Assembly: GCA_017938315.1 (NCBI GenBank) | Contig: JAGBBV010000032.1 | Location: 1 to 64,000, forward strand | Direction of reading: 5' to 3' | Length of the DNA: 64,000 nt | Source of the DNA: Lachnospiraceae bacterium | GTDB lineage: Bacteria > Bacillota > Clostridia > Lachnospirales > Lachnospiraceae | In this document: positions 7,032 through 16,548 of the stretch, one piece after another | How the letters are laid out: every line of letters begins with the position of its first letter | Position numbering within the stretch: the stretch's first letter is position 1 | Program-made: the position numbers and the translations under genes | Notes under the pieces: generated by a model | The model's database searches: none | Seen by the model: the letters and a program-made list of their open reading frames with translations, nothing else | What the model was told of the DNA's origin: nothing

Positions 7032-9311
7032 ATGAAAGAGATTAGAGAGGGAACCGTTTTACTTACAGAGGGAGAAATAATCAGAGAGAGATGTCTGATT
7101 ATGAAAGGAACGGTAAAAGCGAGTTGTACAGGAATTAAATATCAGCTTAGAGGCGGTGACATTGTAGGTCTGTGCGAGGCAAACAGGGATGTAGCAGACA
7201 TGAGATATGTAGCCCTTGAGGATTTGACGGTGATCGCATTACCGGGCAGTAAAAACCAGCTAAAGGAGCTGATGGCAAAGAACAGCGAGACCATACGGTA
7301 TTTTGTGTCATCGCTGTTCAGACAGCTGAGTGAAATAAACGGACGATGCCGTAGCCTGCAATATGAATCCGACAGCTTGTGGGAGTATCTGCAACGCAGC
7401 TACAGTGATTATAAGCAACTATGTAAAGAGGGGGACAGGCTACCGGAAACACTTGCAGGATATGAAGAATTGCAAAGGCTTGAAATGGAAGATTACCCGC
7501 CGTCCTTCATTTCCGGGTATTATGCAACCCTGGAACAGATGCTCTCCATATGGGATTATAATAAAACGGACTTGGATTTTATATATGGATTTATTATAAA
7601 AGCATCAGATGATATGCACAAAATGATATCTTATTGCAAAGAAGCACAAGCATATAAAGAGGAACTCTGCAGATACTTTTTCAGTGACAGTGGTCCCGGA
7701 TTATTTGATTTTTATACGGAACTGTATCTGGAAAAACTGGGACAGGGAATTTCTCTTCAGGAGAAAATGCTTATGCTGAAAATAAAGATCCGTGAGATGG
7801 TTTCAACCATACAAAAACAGGTGGAAACGGATGATACATACTACAAGATGAGATACGAAGAATTTGAAAGCAACATCATTGATGTGGAAAGGCAGAAGAG
7901 CGAGAAGATTATGGAAACAAATGATATTAAAGAATTGATTGCTACAGTTGCAGGCTCTTTGGATAAGATACTTGGATATGCGGAATGTGATGAAGAATTG
8001 GAGACATCTTTCCGAAAGAGAATAGAACAATACAAAAGAATCGAAAATAAAACCAGCAGTGATGATGATATCAGACTGCTGCGCCGGGAACTGACATCTG
8101 CGTTTTATAAAGTGTATGCTAAGGTGTTTAGGAAGACAGTGGAGGAGAGCGATGTTCCGGCACCGTGGATCGTGCATATGTTTCTTAATTTCGGCTATGT
8201 TGATGAGGAGCTTGCAGGAATTAATAATGCAGTGTACCTGTATCAGCTTGTTCAGCGTATGCCCACCGCACCGGAGAAAGGAACTTATTCCATATATCAA
8301 TGGTTTAAAGCAATTTACGAAGGAAAAAAGGAACCCGGACGCAATGAATTTGACTTGGACTATCCGGCTTATTTGCGGGAGCAAAAGAGGCTGGGAAACC
8401 TTACTGCTACTCAGGAAGCAGACTTGCTGGAAGATAAGATGTCTAAAGTAATGTTTGAACTTGAGAATGTATTTCCGCCGGTTAATAAAATTTCTTATGG
8501 CCGTCCCAGCACATTTTGCCCGCTGTTCTCAAAGCATAACATTATTAAACAGCTGAATACAATGCTGGTAACCCATCAGAAGATAAGTGAAACACTTACA
8601 AAGATAAGAAGCCTTGATTTTGGTGCATTTTATAGGGAGACTCTCTTCTCGGCACCGGATAAAGGAATCCCCAAGGAAGAGGTTCAAGTAGAAGTAATGC
8701 CGGATGTAATATTGACGCCCAATGTGGGCAGCAGAGGTGTTATGTGGCAGGAGATAGAAGGCAAAAAGAGAACCACCCCCGCAAGACTATATTGCTCTAT
8801 TTTCCAGGCGGAGGATATAACCCTTATATTTATGCGTCTGATTGCAGAATTCAGATGGGAAATGTGCAAGCGTATCCAAGGGGCAAGATGGAATGATGCA
8901 ACAGAACGTTCCCTGACCAGCGAATACTGTGATTATGCACAATTTTACCGTAAAAATAAAGACTTATCAGCTGAGGCAAAGGAGAGAATTAAAGTACAGC
9001 AGGTAAAAGCAAAGAACAATTTTAAAGAAATGTTTATTTCAGATTATATTACATGGCTCAGATATGAGAGTGTGGGTGCACCCAGGTTAAATAAAATCGT
9101 GAGAAGCATTATGTTTACCTATTGTTCTTTCCCTAAAGAGATTACAGCAAAACTGATGGTAAACCCTCTTTACAAAGAAGTCATTGAGCGAAGAAATGTA
9201 CAAATAGGACAAAAACTCCATCATGTGGATAACGTTTGTAAAAAATTAATGAACATGGGAAAACCCATACCGGAAGAAATTGAGATACATAGAAATTACT
9301 TACAGTCTTAA
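7032..9311 (+). CDS. Large cytoplasmic protein with N-terminal cyclic-nucleotide-binding-like domain, function unknown
   Basis: The start at 7032 is four bases after the glycerol kinase stop, giving 759 residues. Residues 1 to about 85 look like a cNMP-binding beta-barrel: EGTVLLTEGEI, IMKGTVKASC and GGDIVGLCE follow the usual order of Crp-type domains. The phosphate-binding RxA signature is not present (DMRYVALEDL stands in its place), so binding of a cyclic nucleotide is doubtful. No helix-turn-helix or membrane segment is visible; the remaining 670 residues are charged and apparently helical and match no family I recognise. Position at the end of the glp operon suggests a role tied to glycerol metabolism or sensing, which is inference only. 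Confidence 0.8.
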   Translation: MKEIREGTVLLTEGEIIRERCLIMKGTVKASCTGIKYQLRGGDIVGLCEANRDVADMRYVALEDLTVIALPGSKNQLKELMAKNSETIRYFVSSLFRQLSEINGRCRSLQYESDSLWEYLQRSYSDYKQLCKEGDRLPETLAGYEELQRLEMEDYPPSFISGYYATLEQMLSIWDYNKTDLDFIYGFIIKASDDMHKMISYCKEAQAYKEELCRYFFSDSGPGLFDFYTELYLEKLGQGISLQEKMLMLKIKIREMVSTIQKQVETDDTYYKMRYEEFESNIIDVERQKSEKIMETNDIKELIATVAGSLDKILGYAECDEELETSFRKRIEQYKRIENKTSSDDDIRLLRRELTSAFYKVYAKVFRKTVEESDVPAPWIVHMFLNFGYVDEELAGINNAVYLYQLVQRMPTAPEKGTYSIYQWFKAIYEGKKEPGRNEFDLDYPAYLREQKRLGNLTATQEADLLEDKMSKVMFELENVFPPVNKISYGRPSTFCPLFSKHNIIKQLNTMLVTHQKISETLTKIRSLDFGAFYRETLFSAPDKGIPKEEVQVEVMPDVILTPNVGSRGVMWQEIEGKKRTTPARLYCSIFQAEDITLIFMRLIAEFRWEMCKRIQGARWNDATERSLTSEYCDYAQFYRKNKDLSAEAKERIKVQQVKAKNNFKEMFISDYITWLRYESVGAPRLNKIVRSIMFTYCSFPKEITAKLMVNPLYKEVIERRNVQIGQKLHHVDNVCKKLMNMGKPIPEEIEIHRNYLQS

Positions 9312-9369
9312 CGTGTGGGAAAATTTGCAAAAAAATACGTAATTTTCTGAAAACAATTGATGGATTGTC

Positions 9370-9398
9370 TTGTAAAAAATTCTAAAATAAGGTATATT
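9370..9398 (+). promoter_or_regulatory. Promoter of the chemoreceptor gene
   Basis: TTGTAA (9370-9375) and TATATT (9393-9398) are spaced by 17 bp, about 90 bp before the start codon. This is a sigmaA-type arrangement; no sigmaD-type flagellar promoter was seen. Confidence 0.55.
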
Positions 9399-9490
9399 TA
9401 AAGTGGTAACTTTTCTAATGGATGTTGTTGCAATCGGAAGTGTTTTTACAACTGATGAAGCAAATATAATATACAACAGGGGGTTAAAGC

Positions 9491-11869
9491 ATGGACAACT
9501 TAAACAAAATCCTGAGTAAGGAAGAAAAGCAGAAGCTGAAAGAAGCCCAGAAAGAATTGAAAAAACAGGAAAAAGAGAAGAAGAAAGCAGAGAAAGCCGA
9601 AAAGAAGCAGGCAGGAGAAGAGAAAAAAGAACCAAAAGAGAAGAAAGTAAAACTGAAAGCTCCGGCAGCTGCCAAAGGCGAAAAGAAAGAGAAAAAGGAA
9701 AAGAAAGCAAAGGCAGAGAAACCTGAAAAACAGAAAAAGGAAATCAAACTGCCGCCTTTTCTCGAGAAGCTGCTTAGAGGCAGAAAAAAGAGTATTCTCG
9801 TAACACTCCTGGGAGCCTTTTTGCTTCCCGTACTTTTAATGATTGCACTTGGTGTTGTATCTTATCAGACCGCATCTTCTGCAGTTCTTGAAAAGTATGA
9901 GGAGTCTGCAGTTTCCACTGTATCAGCAGTAGGAGACTATTTTGACTTGGTATGTAGCGGAATTTCTACGAAAGCCTTGGAGATGGTAACCAATAGTGAT
10001 GTGGGTGACTATTATGATCAGCATTACAAAGATACCGACACAGAATCCTTGAAGATGTTCAAAGAAGCAAAGTCTATCTTAAGTAATGCACAGGCTACCA
10101 ACAAAAATATTTTAAGCTGTACGGTTATTCCGGAGAGCAGTGGATATATTTCTACTATTTCCGGTGGTATGAAGACAGAGACACCTCTTGCAGATTTTTA
10201 CACCACAGATGAAGGTAAATTCTTTGTGGAAAATCCCAAAACCAGAACAAAGTGGTTTGGTTACAATGACTTTTCCAAGGACTTCATGGAACAAAAAGAA
10301 GAAAAGCATGCAATGACCTATATCCAGAGATTTGCAATGTCAGAAACCTATCTGGCCATTGAAATGGATATGAAGGTTGCAGAAGATATGCTGACAGGAA
10401 TGGACTTTGGTGAAGGCAGTGTGAAGGCCCTTGTTGCAGAGGACGGCAGAGAAGTTGTGTTTATCCAGGAAACTGAAGCGGCTGAAGGGGAAGAAGCAAA
10501 AGAGGAAACTGCGGAAACCGAAGAAGCAGTAGAAGAAGCAAAGGTTTGGTTTGTAGGAAATGAATTCTATGAAACCAGTAAGCAGTCCGAAGAAGCAGGA
10601 AGCTGCAATGTTAAGATTGATGGCGATACTTATGTATACATCTATACACCTGTAGGAAAAACAGGCTCCATGATATGTGCTTTGATTCCTCAGAGCAACC
10701 TCCTTGGTGCAGTAGGAAATATCCGTACCATTACAGTTATCATGGTACTTTTGGCGGCAGTAGCGGCACTTGGTATCGGTCTGTTTATTTCTACCGGAAT
10801 CAGTAAGACAGTAAAGGATATGAGCAAAGGCCTCTCTGCAGTGGCAGAAGGCGATTTGTCAAAAGACTTTAAGACCAAGAGACAGGATGAATTTAAGACC
10901 CTTACAGCAAGCTTAAATGACATGCTTAAGAGCATGAGAGTCCTGATGCTTGATATGAAGGAATTCGGTGCGAAGGTTAATGATATGTCAGGTGATGTAT
11001 CTGATAAGACTGTAGCGATTAACAGCTCCATGCAGGATGTTGCACGTGCCATGGACGAAGTGGCAAGAGGCGTGCAAAGCCAGGCAGAGGACACCGAAAA
11101 GAGTAACGAAAACATGATTACCTTCTCAGAGGCAATCAATGCAGTTTCCCAGCAGACAAAAGATATGGGTGGAGCTGCAGACAAGGCAATTGATGCTGTT
11201 GATAAAGGTAAAGTAATCGTTCAGGAATTAAGCGAAAAATCAGATACAACCGTTTCCTTAACAAAAGTATTGGTAGAAGATATTGATGCCGTACAGAAGA
11301 GCTCGGAGGAAATTAAAGGATTCGTAGATGTTATTAACAGTATTGCAGAACAGACCAACCTGTTATCCTTAAATGCATCTATTGAAGCAGCAAGAGCCGG
11401 TGAAGCCGGAAGAGGTTTTGCAGTAGTTGCTGAAGAAATCCGTAAGTTGGCAGACCAGTCCAAACAGTCCGGTAACAGAATCCGTGAAATCGTTGAAAAT
11501 ATCGGTTCTACTACTGATAAGACTACCGTTTCCGCTAAGAAAGCAGAAGACATGGTAAATGAGCAGGCAAAGGCACTGGAAGAGACTGTAGATGTGTTCA
11601 GCATGATTCACAGCTGCGTAGGCGAGTTGGTTGACGGTATCCGTATTGTAACAGAAAAGCTTGAAGAGAGCATGAGTGAAAAAGAAAATGTACAGAACTC
11701 ACTGCAGAATATTTCTTCCGTATCCGAAGAGGTAGCAGCTTCCACACAGGAAGTAACAGCAACCTTAGGAGAACAGGTATCTGTTATTGAGAACCTGAAG
11801 GAAGAAGTGGAACAGCTTCGTGAAGGTGCACGTAACCTTGACAAATCGATTGAAAGGTTTAAAATTTAA
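9491..11869 (+). CDS. Methyl-accepting chemotaxis protein with long charged cytoplasmic N-terminus
   Basis: The 792-residue protein has the order: Lys/Glu/Ala-rich segment (residues 1-90), transmembrane helix 1 (about 98-120), extracellular sensor of roughly 280 residues, transmembrane helix 2 (about 410-432), HAMP domain, and a cytoplasmic MCP signalling domain with the hairpin tip around [20 protein letters not shown]. It should signal to CheA/CheW and control swimming. The sensor contains an acidic Glu/Ala-rich insertion around residues 325-350. An AGGGGG lies before the ATG. Chemoreceptors normally begin within a few residues of helix 1, so the 90-residue lysine-rich tail is unusual; it may interact with membrane lipids or nucleic acid. 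Confidence 0.93.
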   Translation: MDNLNKILSKEEKQKLKEAQKELKKQEKEKKKAEKAEKKQAGEEKKEPKEKKVKLKAPAAAKGEKKEKKEKKAKAEKPEKQKKEIKLPPFLEKLLRGRKKSILVTLLGAFLLPVLLMIALGVVSYQTASSAVLEKYEESAVSTVSAVGDYFDLVCSGISTKALEMVTNSDVGDYYDQHYKDTDTESLKMFKEAKSILSNAQATNKNILSCTVIPESSGYISTISGGMKTETPLADFYTTDEGKFFVENPKTRTKWFGYNDFSKDFMEQKEEKHAMTYIQRFAMSETYLAIEMDMKVAEDMLTGMDFGEGSVKALVAEDGREVVFIQETEAAEGEEAKEETAETEEAVEEAKVWFVGNEFYETSKQSEEAGSCNVKIDGDTYVYIYTPVGKTGSMICALIPQSNLLGAVGNIRTITVIMVLLAAVAALGIGLFISTGISKTVKDMSKGLSAVAEGDLSKDFKTKRQDEFKTLTASLNDMLKSMRVLMLDMKEFGAKVNDMSGDVSDKTVAINSSMQDVARAMDEVARGVQSQAEDTEKSNENMITFSEAINAVSQQTKDMGGAADKAIDAVDKGKVIVQELSEKSDTTVSLTKVLVEDIDAVQKSSEEIKGFVDVINSIAEQTNLLSLNASIEAARAGEAGRGFAVVAEEIRKLADQSKQSGNRIREIVENIGSTTDKTTVSAKKAEDMVNEQAKALEETVDVFSMIHSCVGELVDGIRIVTEKLEESMSEKENVQNSLQNISSVSEEVAASTQEVTATLGEQVSVIENLKEEVEQLREGARNLDKSIERFKI

Positions 11870-11915
11870 ACCACAAAAGGAGAAAGACGGAAAGGTATAA
11901 AATTACAGTAACAGA

Positions 11916-12854
11916 ATGAGAACTATTTTATTTTTAAATCCGGTGTTTAAACAGATGGTTTGGGGAGGTAATCAGCTGGGGGACAAATTCGGATATGCTA
12001 TTCCGGGAGATGACACAGGAGAATGTTGGGGCGTAAGTGCCCATCCCAACGGAAAAAGCATAGTCAGAGAAGGATTATTTAAGGACAAAACCCTATCCCG
12101 GTTATGGAGAGAAAACCCTGAATTATTCGGAAACATTGATTTACAATTCTTTCCGTTATTAACCAAGATTATTGATGCAAAAGGTGACTGCAGCGTGCAG
12201 GTTCACCCCGGTGATGAGTATGCAAGGGAGCATGAAAACGGCTCCCTTGGTAAAACAGAATGTTGGTACATTATAGATTGTGAAGAAGATGCCGCCATTG
12301 TGCTGGGACATAATGCCCGGTCAAAGGAAGAACTTACTTCTATGATAGAGCAGAAAAAATGGAATGACTTAATCAGGGAAGTAATTGTTAAGCCCGGAGA
12401 CTTCATTCAAGTCGACAGCGGAATGGTACATGCTATCAGAGGCGGTATGATGGTTCTGGAGACACAGCAGAACAGCGACATTACCTATCGCGTATATGAT
12501 TACGGCAGAAAAATTGATGGAAAGGAAAGAGAACTTCACATTAAGCAGAGCATTGATGTGATTACCGTGCCGGCACCATCTGTAGAAGAAAGCGTAAAAT
12601 CTACGGTTCACATGCCGAAGAATCGGATGAATGAACTGATTTCCTGCCATAGTTATGTCGTATGGAAGCTTGACATCACAGAAAAACTTACCTTTGAACA
12701 GTCTCATCCGTTCATGATTATGAGTGTGATAGAGGGTGAAGGTGAAATAGATGGTCATAAGATAAAGAAAGGAGATCACTTTATTTTACCGGATGGGTAT
12801 GGACATGTAGATTTGCAAGGAGATATGGTGATTATAGCATCTTCTGTTAAATAA
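11916..12854 (+). CDS. manA: Mannose-6-phosphate isomerase, class I
   Basis: The 312-residue protein has the short firmicute ManA form: LNPVFKQMVWGG at the N-terminus, the zinc-binding VQVHPGDEYAREHE region, KTECWYI, and FIQVDSGMVHAIRGGMMVLETQQNSD. It interconverts mannose-6-phosphate and fructose-6-phosphate. The ATG at 11916 is the only start that gives the conserved N-terminus, but no close ribosome binding site is present; the nearest AAGGAG is about 35 bases upstream, so translation may be weak or coupled. A strong terminator follows. Confidence 0.93.
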   Translation: MRTILFLNPVFKQMVWGGNQLGDKFGYAIPGDDTGECWGVSAHPNGKSIVREGLFKDKTLSRLWRENPELFGNIDLQFFPLLTKIIDAKGDCSVQVHPGDEYAREHENGSLGKTECWYIIDCEEDAAIVLGHNARSKEELTSMIEQKKWNDLIREVIVKPGDFIQVDSGMVHAIRGGMMVLETQQNSDITYRVYDYGRKIDGKERELHIKQSIDVITVPAPSVEESVKSTVHMPKNRMNELISCHSYVVWKLDITEKLTFEQSHPFMIMSVIEGEGEIDGHKIKKGDHFILPDGYGHVDLQGDMVIIASSVK

Positions 12855-12866
12855 TGAATAGGATAA

Positions 12867-12903
12867 TAAAAAGTATCATTCTTAGGGAGTGATACTTTTT
12901 TTA
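12867..12903 (+). terminator. Intrinsic terminator after manA
   Basis: AAAAAGTATCA pairs with TGATACTTTTT across a short loop, and a T run follows into 12902. The A-rich left arm makes it potentially bidirectional. Confidence 0.85.
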
Positions 12904-12932
12904 TTGCTAATCATCTGTGAAATTGATATACT
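12904..12932 (+). promoter_or_regulatory. Promoter of the aminotransferase-patatin-uppP operon
   Basis: TTGCTA (12904-12909) and TATACT (12927-12932) are separated by 17 bp, directly after the manA terminator and 56 bp before the next start codon. Confidence 0.6.
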
Positions 12933-12988
12933 TTATTATTGTAAATGACTAAACTTTTTAAATGACAAGTAAAGAGAGGAAATAAGTT

Positions 12989-14173
12989 ATGATTAACGAA
13001 CAATATAAAAAAATGTTAGAAGGAAAATCCGTAATAAGACAGTTATCTGAGTTTGCGACAGCCAGAGGCAAAGAAATCGGATATGAAAATGTATTTGATT
13101 ACAGCCTTGGAAATCCTTCTGTTCCCGTTCCGGAAAAATTCACTGAGGTGATGATAGACCTTTTGAAAAATAAAACATCTATGGAGCTTCACGGATATAG
13201 CCCCAGTGTGGGAATACCTTCCGTAAAAGAAAAAATTGCAAAGTCTTTAAATGAAAGATTTGGAATGGATTATACGGCTAACCATATCTTTCCAACCACA
13301 GGTGCAGCAGGCGCGGTAGCCCATGCAGTAAGATGCGTAACCAAGCCGGGTGATGAAGTGCTTACTTTTGCACCGTATTTCCCGGAATATGGCCCCTATA
13401 TTAATATGTCCGGTGCACAGCTTAAGGTGGTACCTGCCAATACAGAGAATTTCCAAATTAATTTCGAGAAATTGGAAGAAATGATAAATGAAAAAACAAT
13501 GGCACTGTTAATTAACACACCGAACAATCCTTCCGGTGCAGTATATAGCAGTGAAACATTGACACAGCTTGCACAGCTTCTTAAGAGAAAACAGGATGAA
13601 TATGGTCATGATATCTTTATTATCTCTGATGAACCTTATAGGGAAATTGTATTTGCGGGAGTAGATGCACCTTATGTATCCAAATTCTACGACAATACAT
13701 TATCCTGTTACTCTTATTCAAAGTCCTTATCATTACCGGGTGAAAGAATCGGATATGTTGCAGCAAACCCCAGATGTACAGATGCGGAGTTAATCAGTGC
13801 AATGTGCAGCCAGATTTCCAGAGGAATCGGACATAACTGTCCTCCCTCTATTATTCAGCTTGCAGTGGCAGAAGTGCTGGATATGACTTCCGATATGAGT
13901 GTTTATGAAACCAACATGAATATTTTATACAAAGAATTGACAGACCTTGGCTTTTCCTGTGTAAAACCGGGGGGAACATTTTACATATTCCCGAAAGCAT
14001 TGGAAGAGGATGCAGTGGCATTTTGCCAGAAAGCATTGAAATATGACTTGGTGCTGGTGCCTTCTGACAGCTTCGGTGTTCCGGGATATTTCCGTATGGC
14101 ATACTGTATCGATACGGAAAAGGTTGAGCGTTCTGTGGAAGCATTACGCAAATTTGTAAAAGAAAATTATTAA
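12989..14173 (+). CDS. PLP-dependent aminotransferase, class I/II (fold type I)
   Basis: The 394-residue protein has the fold-type I layout: LGNPSVPVPE near the N-terminus, a HGYSPSVGIPSVKEKIA segment, the NTPNNPSGAVYS motif, the ISDEPYREI motif with the aspartate that contacts the pyridine nitrogen, and the PLP lysine in YSKSLSLPGERIGY. It should transfer an amino group between an amino acid and a 2-oxo acid; the substrate cannot be fixed from sequence. AGAGAGG precedes the ATG. It is the first gene of a three-gene operon with a patatin-like lipase and UppP. Confidence 0.9.
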   Translation: MINEQYKKMLEGKSVIRQLSEFATARGKEIGYENVFDYSLGNPSVPVPEKFTEVMIDLLKNKTSMELHGYSPSVGIPSVKEKIAKSLNERFGMDYTANHIFPTTGAAGAVAHAVRCVTKPGDEVLTFAPYFPEYGPYINMSGAQLKVVPANTENFQINFEKLEEMINEKTMALLINTPNNPSGAVYSSETLTQLAQLLKRKQDEYGHDIFIISDEPYREIVFAGVDAPYVSKFYDNTLSCYSYSKSLSLPGERIGYVAANPRCTDAELISAMCSQISRGIGHNCPPSIIQLAVAEVLDMTSDMSVYETNMNILYKELTDLGFSCVKPGGTFYIFPKALEEDAVAFCQKALKYDLVLVPSDSFGVPGYFRMAYCIDTEKVERSVEALRKFVKENY

Positions 14174-14188
14174 GAAAGAAGTGTTTTC

Positions 14189-15058
14189 ATGTATCAGGCA
14201 GGATTAGTACTTGAAGGCGGAGGAATGAAGGGGGTCTATTCTTCCGGCGTGTTAGAATTTTTTCTGGAAAAGGGATTAGAGTTTTCCTCTTGCTACGGAG
14301 TGTCGGCAGGTGCATGCAGTCTTTGCAGTTTTTTGTCAAAGCAAAAGGGCAGGGCATATAACGTCAGTGTAGATTATTTAGATGACAAAGAATATTGCAG
14401 CCTATACAGCTTGCTGACCACAGGAGATCTTTTTGGGGCAGATATGTGCTATCGGAAAATACCGGATGAGCTTTCCCCATATGACCACGACACATTTATG
14501 AAATATTCCGGTGATTTTTATAGTGTTGTTACAAACATAGAAACGGGAGAGCCTGAATATATTCCTATAAAGGATTTACGAAAAGATATAGTAGCCATCC
14601 GTGCGTCAGCATCACTTCCTTTGGTATCCAGAAATGTAGAGATAAATGGAAAACTATATTTAGATGGTGGAATATCGGATGGGATTCCCCTTCGCAGGTC
14701 TATGGAGGATGGTAACCGTAAAAATGTGGTAGTTATGACCAAGGAAGTGGGATACAGGAGAAAACCTTCTTCCATGCTCGGTCTTACGAAAATGTATTAC
14801 CGGAAATATCCTAAGGTATATGAACTGATGAAAGACAGACATATTGTTTATAATGATACCTTAGACTTGATTGAGGAGCAGGTAAAAGCAGGAAACACCT
14901 TTTTAATTCAGCCAAAACGGAAAAGTGAAGTGGGCAGAATCGAAAAAGATAAGGATAAGTTAAAAGCCCTTTATGAAGAAGGATATCGTGATGCAAAGGA
15001 CTACTATGAGGACTTGTTGAAATTTTTAAATGATGATGCAGTAAAAGGAGAAAATTAA
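14189..15058 (+). CDS. Patatin-like phospholipase family protein
   Basis: The 289-residue protein has the patatin signatures: the GGGMKGVYSSG oxyanion loop near residue 10, the nucleophile elbow GVSAGA near residue 37 (serine), and the DGGISDG motif that supplies the catalytic aspartate near residue 157. The family hydrolyses acyl esters of lipids; this short bacterial type lacks a signal peptide and is probably cytoplasmic or peripheral to the membrane. It begins 15 bases after the aminotransferase and its TAA overlaps the uppP start (TAATG), so it is cotranslated with an enzyme of lipid-carrier recycling. Confidence 0.9.
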   Translation: MYQAGLVLEGGGMKGVYSSGVLEFFLEKGLEFSSCYGVSAGACSLCSFLSKQKGRAYNVSVDYLDDKEYCSLYSLLTTGDLFGADMCYRKIPDELSPYDHDTFMKYSGDFYSVVTNIETGEPEYIPIKDLRKDIVAIRASASLPLVSRNVEINGKLYLDGGISDGIPLRRSMEDGNRKNVVVMTKEVGYRRKPSSMLGLTKMYYRKYPKVYELMKDRHIVYNDTLDLIEEQVKAGNTFLIQPKRKSEVGRIEKDKDKLKALYEEGYRDAKDYYEDLLKFLNDDAVKGEN

Positions 15059-15909
15059 TGGCAGAATTTTTAAAGGCGGTACTTTTTGGAATTGTGGAAG
15101 GAATTACGGAATGGCTTCCTATTAGCAGTACCGGTCATATGATACTTTTGGATGAATTTGTAAAACTGGATGTGTCTCCTGAGTTTTGGGAAATGTTTTT
15201 GGTAGTCATTCAATTAGGAGCAATATTAGCGGTAGTGCTTTTGTTCTTTGGACAGATATGGCCTTTCGGGAGAAAGGGAAATTCTAATCCGGTGGCTGAA
15301 AAAGGAGTTTTTTCTTATTGCAAAAAGGACATCTGGATATTATGGTTTAAAATATTGGTAGCATGTGTTCCGGCTGCTGTGGTAGGACTTTTATTTGATG
15401 AGTTCTTTGAAAGTCTGTTTTATAATGGGGTTTGCGTATCAATTGCATTAATTGTTTTTGGTATTGGATTCATTTTCATAGAAAATAGAAATAAAAATGC
15501 AAATACCAAAATTAATTCCTTGGCAGAAATTACCTATCAGACAGCGGCGGTTATAGGATTGTTCCAGCTGATAGCAGCAATCTTTCCCGGAACTTCCCGC
15601 TCCGGGGCAACAATTCTTGGAGCACTTTTAATAGGAGTTTCCAGAACCGTAGCGGCAGAGTTTACCTTCTTTTTAGCAATTCCTGTTATGCTTGGGGCCA
15701 GTCTCTTAAAGATTTTGAAATTTGGCTTTTCTTTCTCGGGAAATGAATTAATGATATTATTAACAGGTATGATTACAGCCTTTATTGTTTCTGTAATTGT
15801 TATCAAATTTTTGATGGGATATATCAAGAAGCATGACTTTAAAGTCTTTGGTTGGTATCGCATTATTCTAGGCATTGTGGTGCTGGTATATTTTGTAATT
15901 ACGGCATAA
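15058..15909 (+). CDS. uppP: Undecaprenyl-diphosphatase
   Basis: The 283-residue polytopic membrane protein carries both BacA/UppP signatures: EGITEWLPISSTGHM at residues 15-29 and PGTSRSGATI near residue 178. It dephosphorylates undecaprenyl pyrophosphate to recycle the lipid carrier for cell-wall synthesis and is associated with bacitracin tolerance. The start overlaps the stop of the patatin gene by one base. No terminator hairpin is obvious directly after it, but a new promoter begins 14 bp downstream. Confidence 0.96.
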   Translation: MAEFLKAVLFGIVEGITEWLPISSTGHMILLDEFVKLDVSPEFWEMFLVVIQLGAILAVVLLFFGQIWPFGRKGNSNPVAEKGVFSYCKKDIWILWFKILVACVPAAVVGLLFDEFFESLFYNGVCVSIALIVFGIGFIFIENRNKNANTKINSLAEITYQTAAVIGLFQLIAAIFPGTSRSGATILGALLIGVSRTVAAEFTFFLAIPVMLGASLLKILKFGFSFSGNELMILLTGMITAFIVSVIVIKFLMGYIKKHDFKVFGWYRIILGIVVLVYFVITA

Positions 15910-15923
15910 TTGAAGGGCGTCCG

Positions 15924-15952
15924 TTGACAATTTATGCGGAATAGGGTACACT
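15924..15952 (+). promoter_or_regulatory. Promoter of the DUF6465 gene
   Basis: A perfect TTGACA (15924-15929) and TACACT (15947-15952) are spaced by 17 bp. The resulting leader of about 110 bases includes a weak AT-rich hairpin followed by TTTTT near 16018-16043. Confidence 0.7.
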
Positions 15953-16067
15953 GTTTCACATAAAAGAAGTATTTGGGGACGTAATTTTGTTACATGGTAC
16001 TGATGGATAAAAGAAAAATATTCATGATAAATATGAATGTTTTTCGCCATACGAAAGGAGCATTATT

Positions 16068-16496
16068 ATGGCAGAAGAGAAGAAAGTGACAGCTAAAGTA
16101 ATTGCGAAAAAAGCACCTGTTAAGGCAGCTAAAGTAGAAGAAGTAAAGACAGAAGTTAAGGAAACCGTAAAGGAAACTGCAAAGAAAGCACCTGCAAAGA
16201 AGGCAGCACCTAAAAAGGAAGTTGCAAAGAAAGCAGCAAAGCCTGCAGCAGAAAAGAAAGCACCTGCAAAGAAAACAGCAACTAAAAAAGCAGCTGTGAA
16301 GGAAGCAGTTAATTTCCAGTTCAGCGGAAAGTCCTATACACCTGAAGACTTGTTAAAGATTTGCAAGGATGTATGGAAATATGACTTGAACGGTAAGGAA
16401 GAAGAATTTAAGTCTGTGGAATTATATGTTAAGCCTGAAGAGAACACAACATACTATGTAATCAACGGCGACATTACAGGAAGCTTCTTTATTTAA
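16068..16496 (+). CDS. DUF6465 family protein with histone-H1-like N-terminus
   Basis: The 142-residue protein has two parts. Residues 1 to about 83 consist almost only of Lys, Ala, Glu, Pro and Val in AAKKAPAKK-like repeats, resembling the tails of histone H1 and bacterial histone-like proteins. Residues 84-142 form a compact domain (FQFSGKSYTPEDLLKICKDV and later YVINGDITGSFFI) that matches the DUF6465 family of Lachnospiraceae. The tail suggests binding to DNA, RNA or acidic surfaces; the function of the domain is unknown. The gene has its own strong promoter, an AAAGGAG ribosome binding site and a terminator, so it is a single-gene unit. Confidence 0.85.
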   Translation: MAEEKKVTAKVIAKKAPVKAAKVEEVKTEVKETVKETAKKAPAKKAAPKKEVAKKAAKPAAEKKAPAKKTATKKAAVKEAVNFQFSGKSYTPEDLLKICKDVWKYDLNGKEEEFKSVELYVKPEENTTYYVINGDITGSFFI

Positions 16497-16512
16497 AACT
16501 TAACACACAAAG

Positions 16513-16539
16513 CGGATACCTTCGGGTGTCCGTTTTTTT
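16513..16539 (+). terminator. Intrinsic terminator after the DUF6465 gene
   Basis: CGGATACC (16513-16520) pairs with GGTGTCCG (16525-16532) across a TTCG tetraloop and is followed by seven T residues. Confidence 0.93.
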
Positions 16540-16548
16540 ATGTAAGCA

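Noticed and set aside
7803-8384. Reverse-strand open frame of 193 residues inside the cNMP-like gene
   Set aside because: It is fully inside a convincing forward gene, has no ribosome binding site or family features, and its composition is that of an antisense frame.
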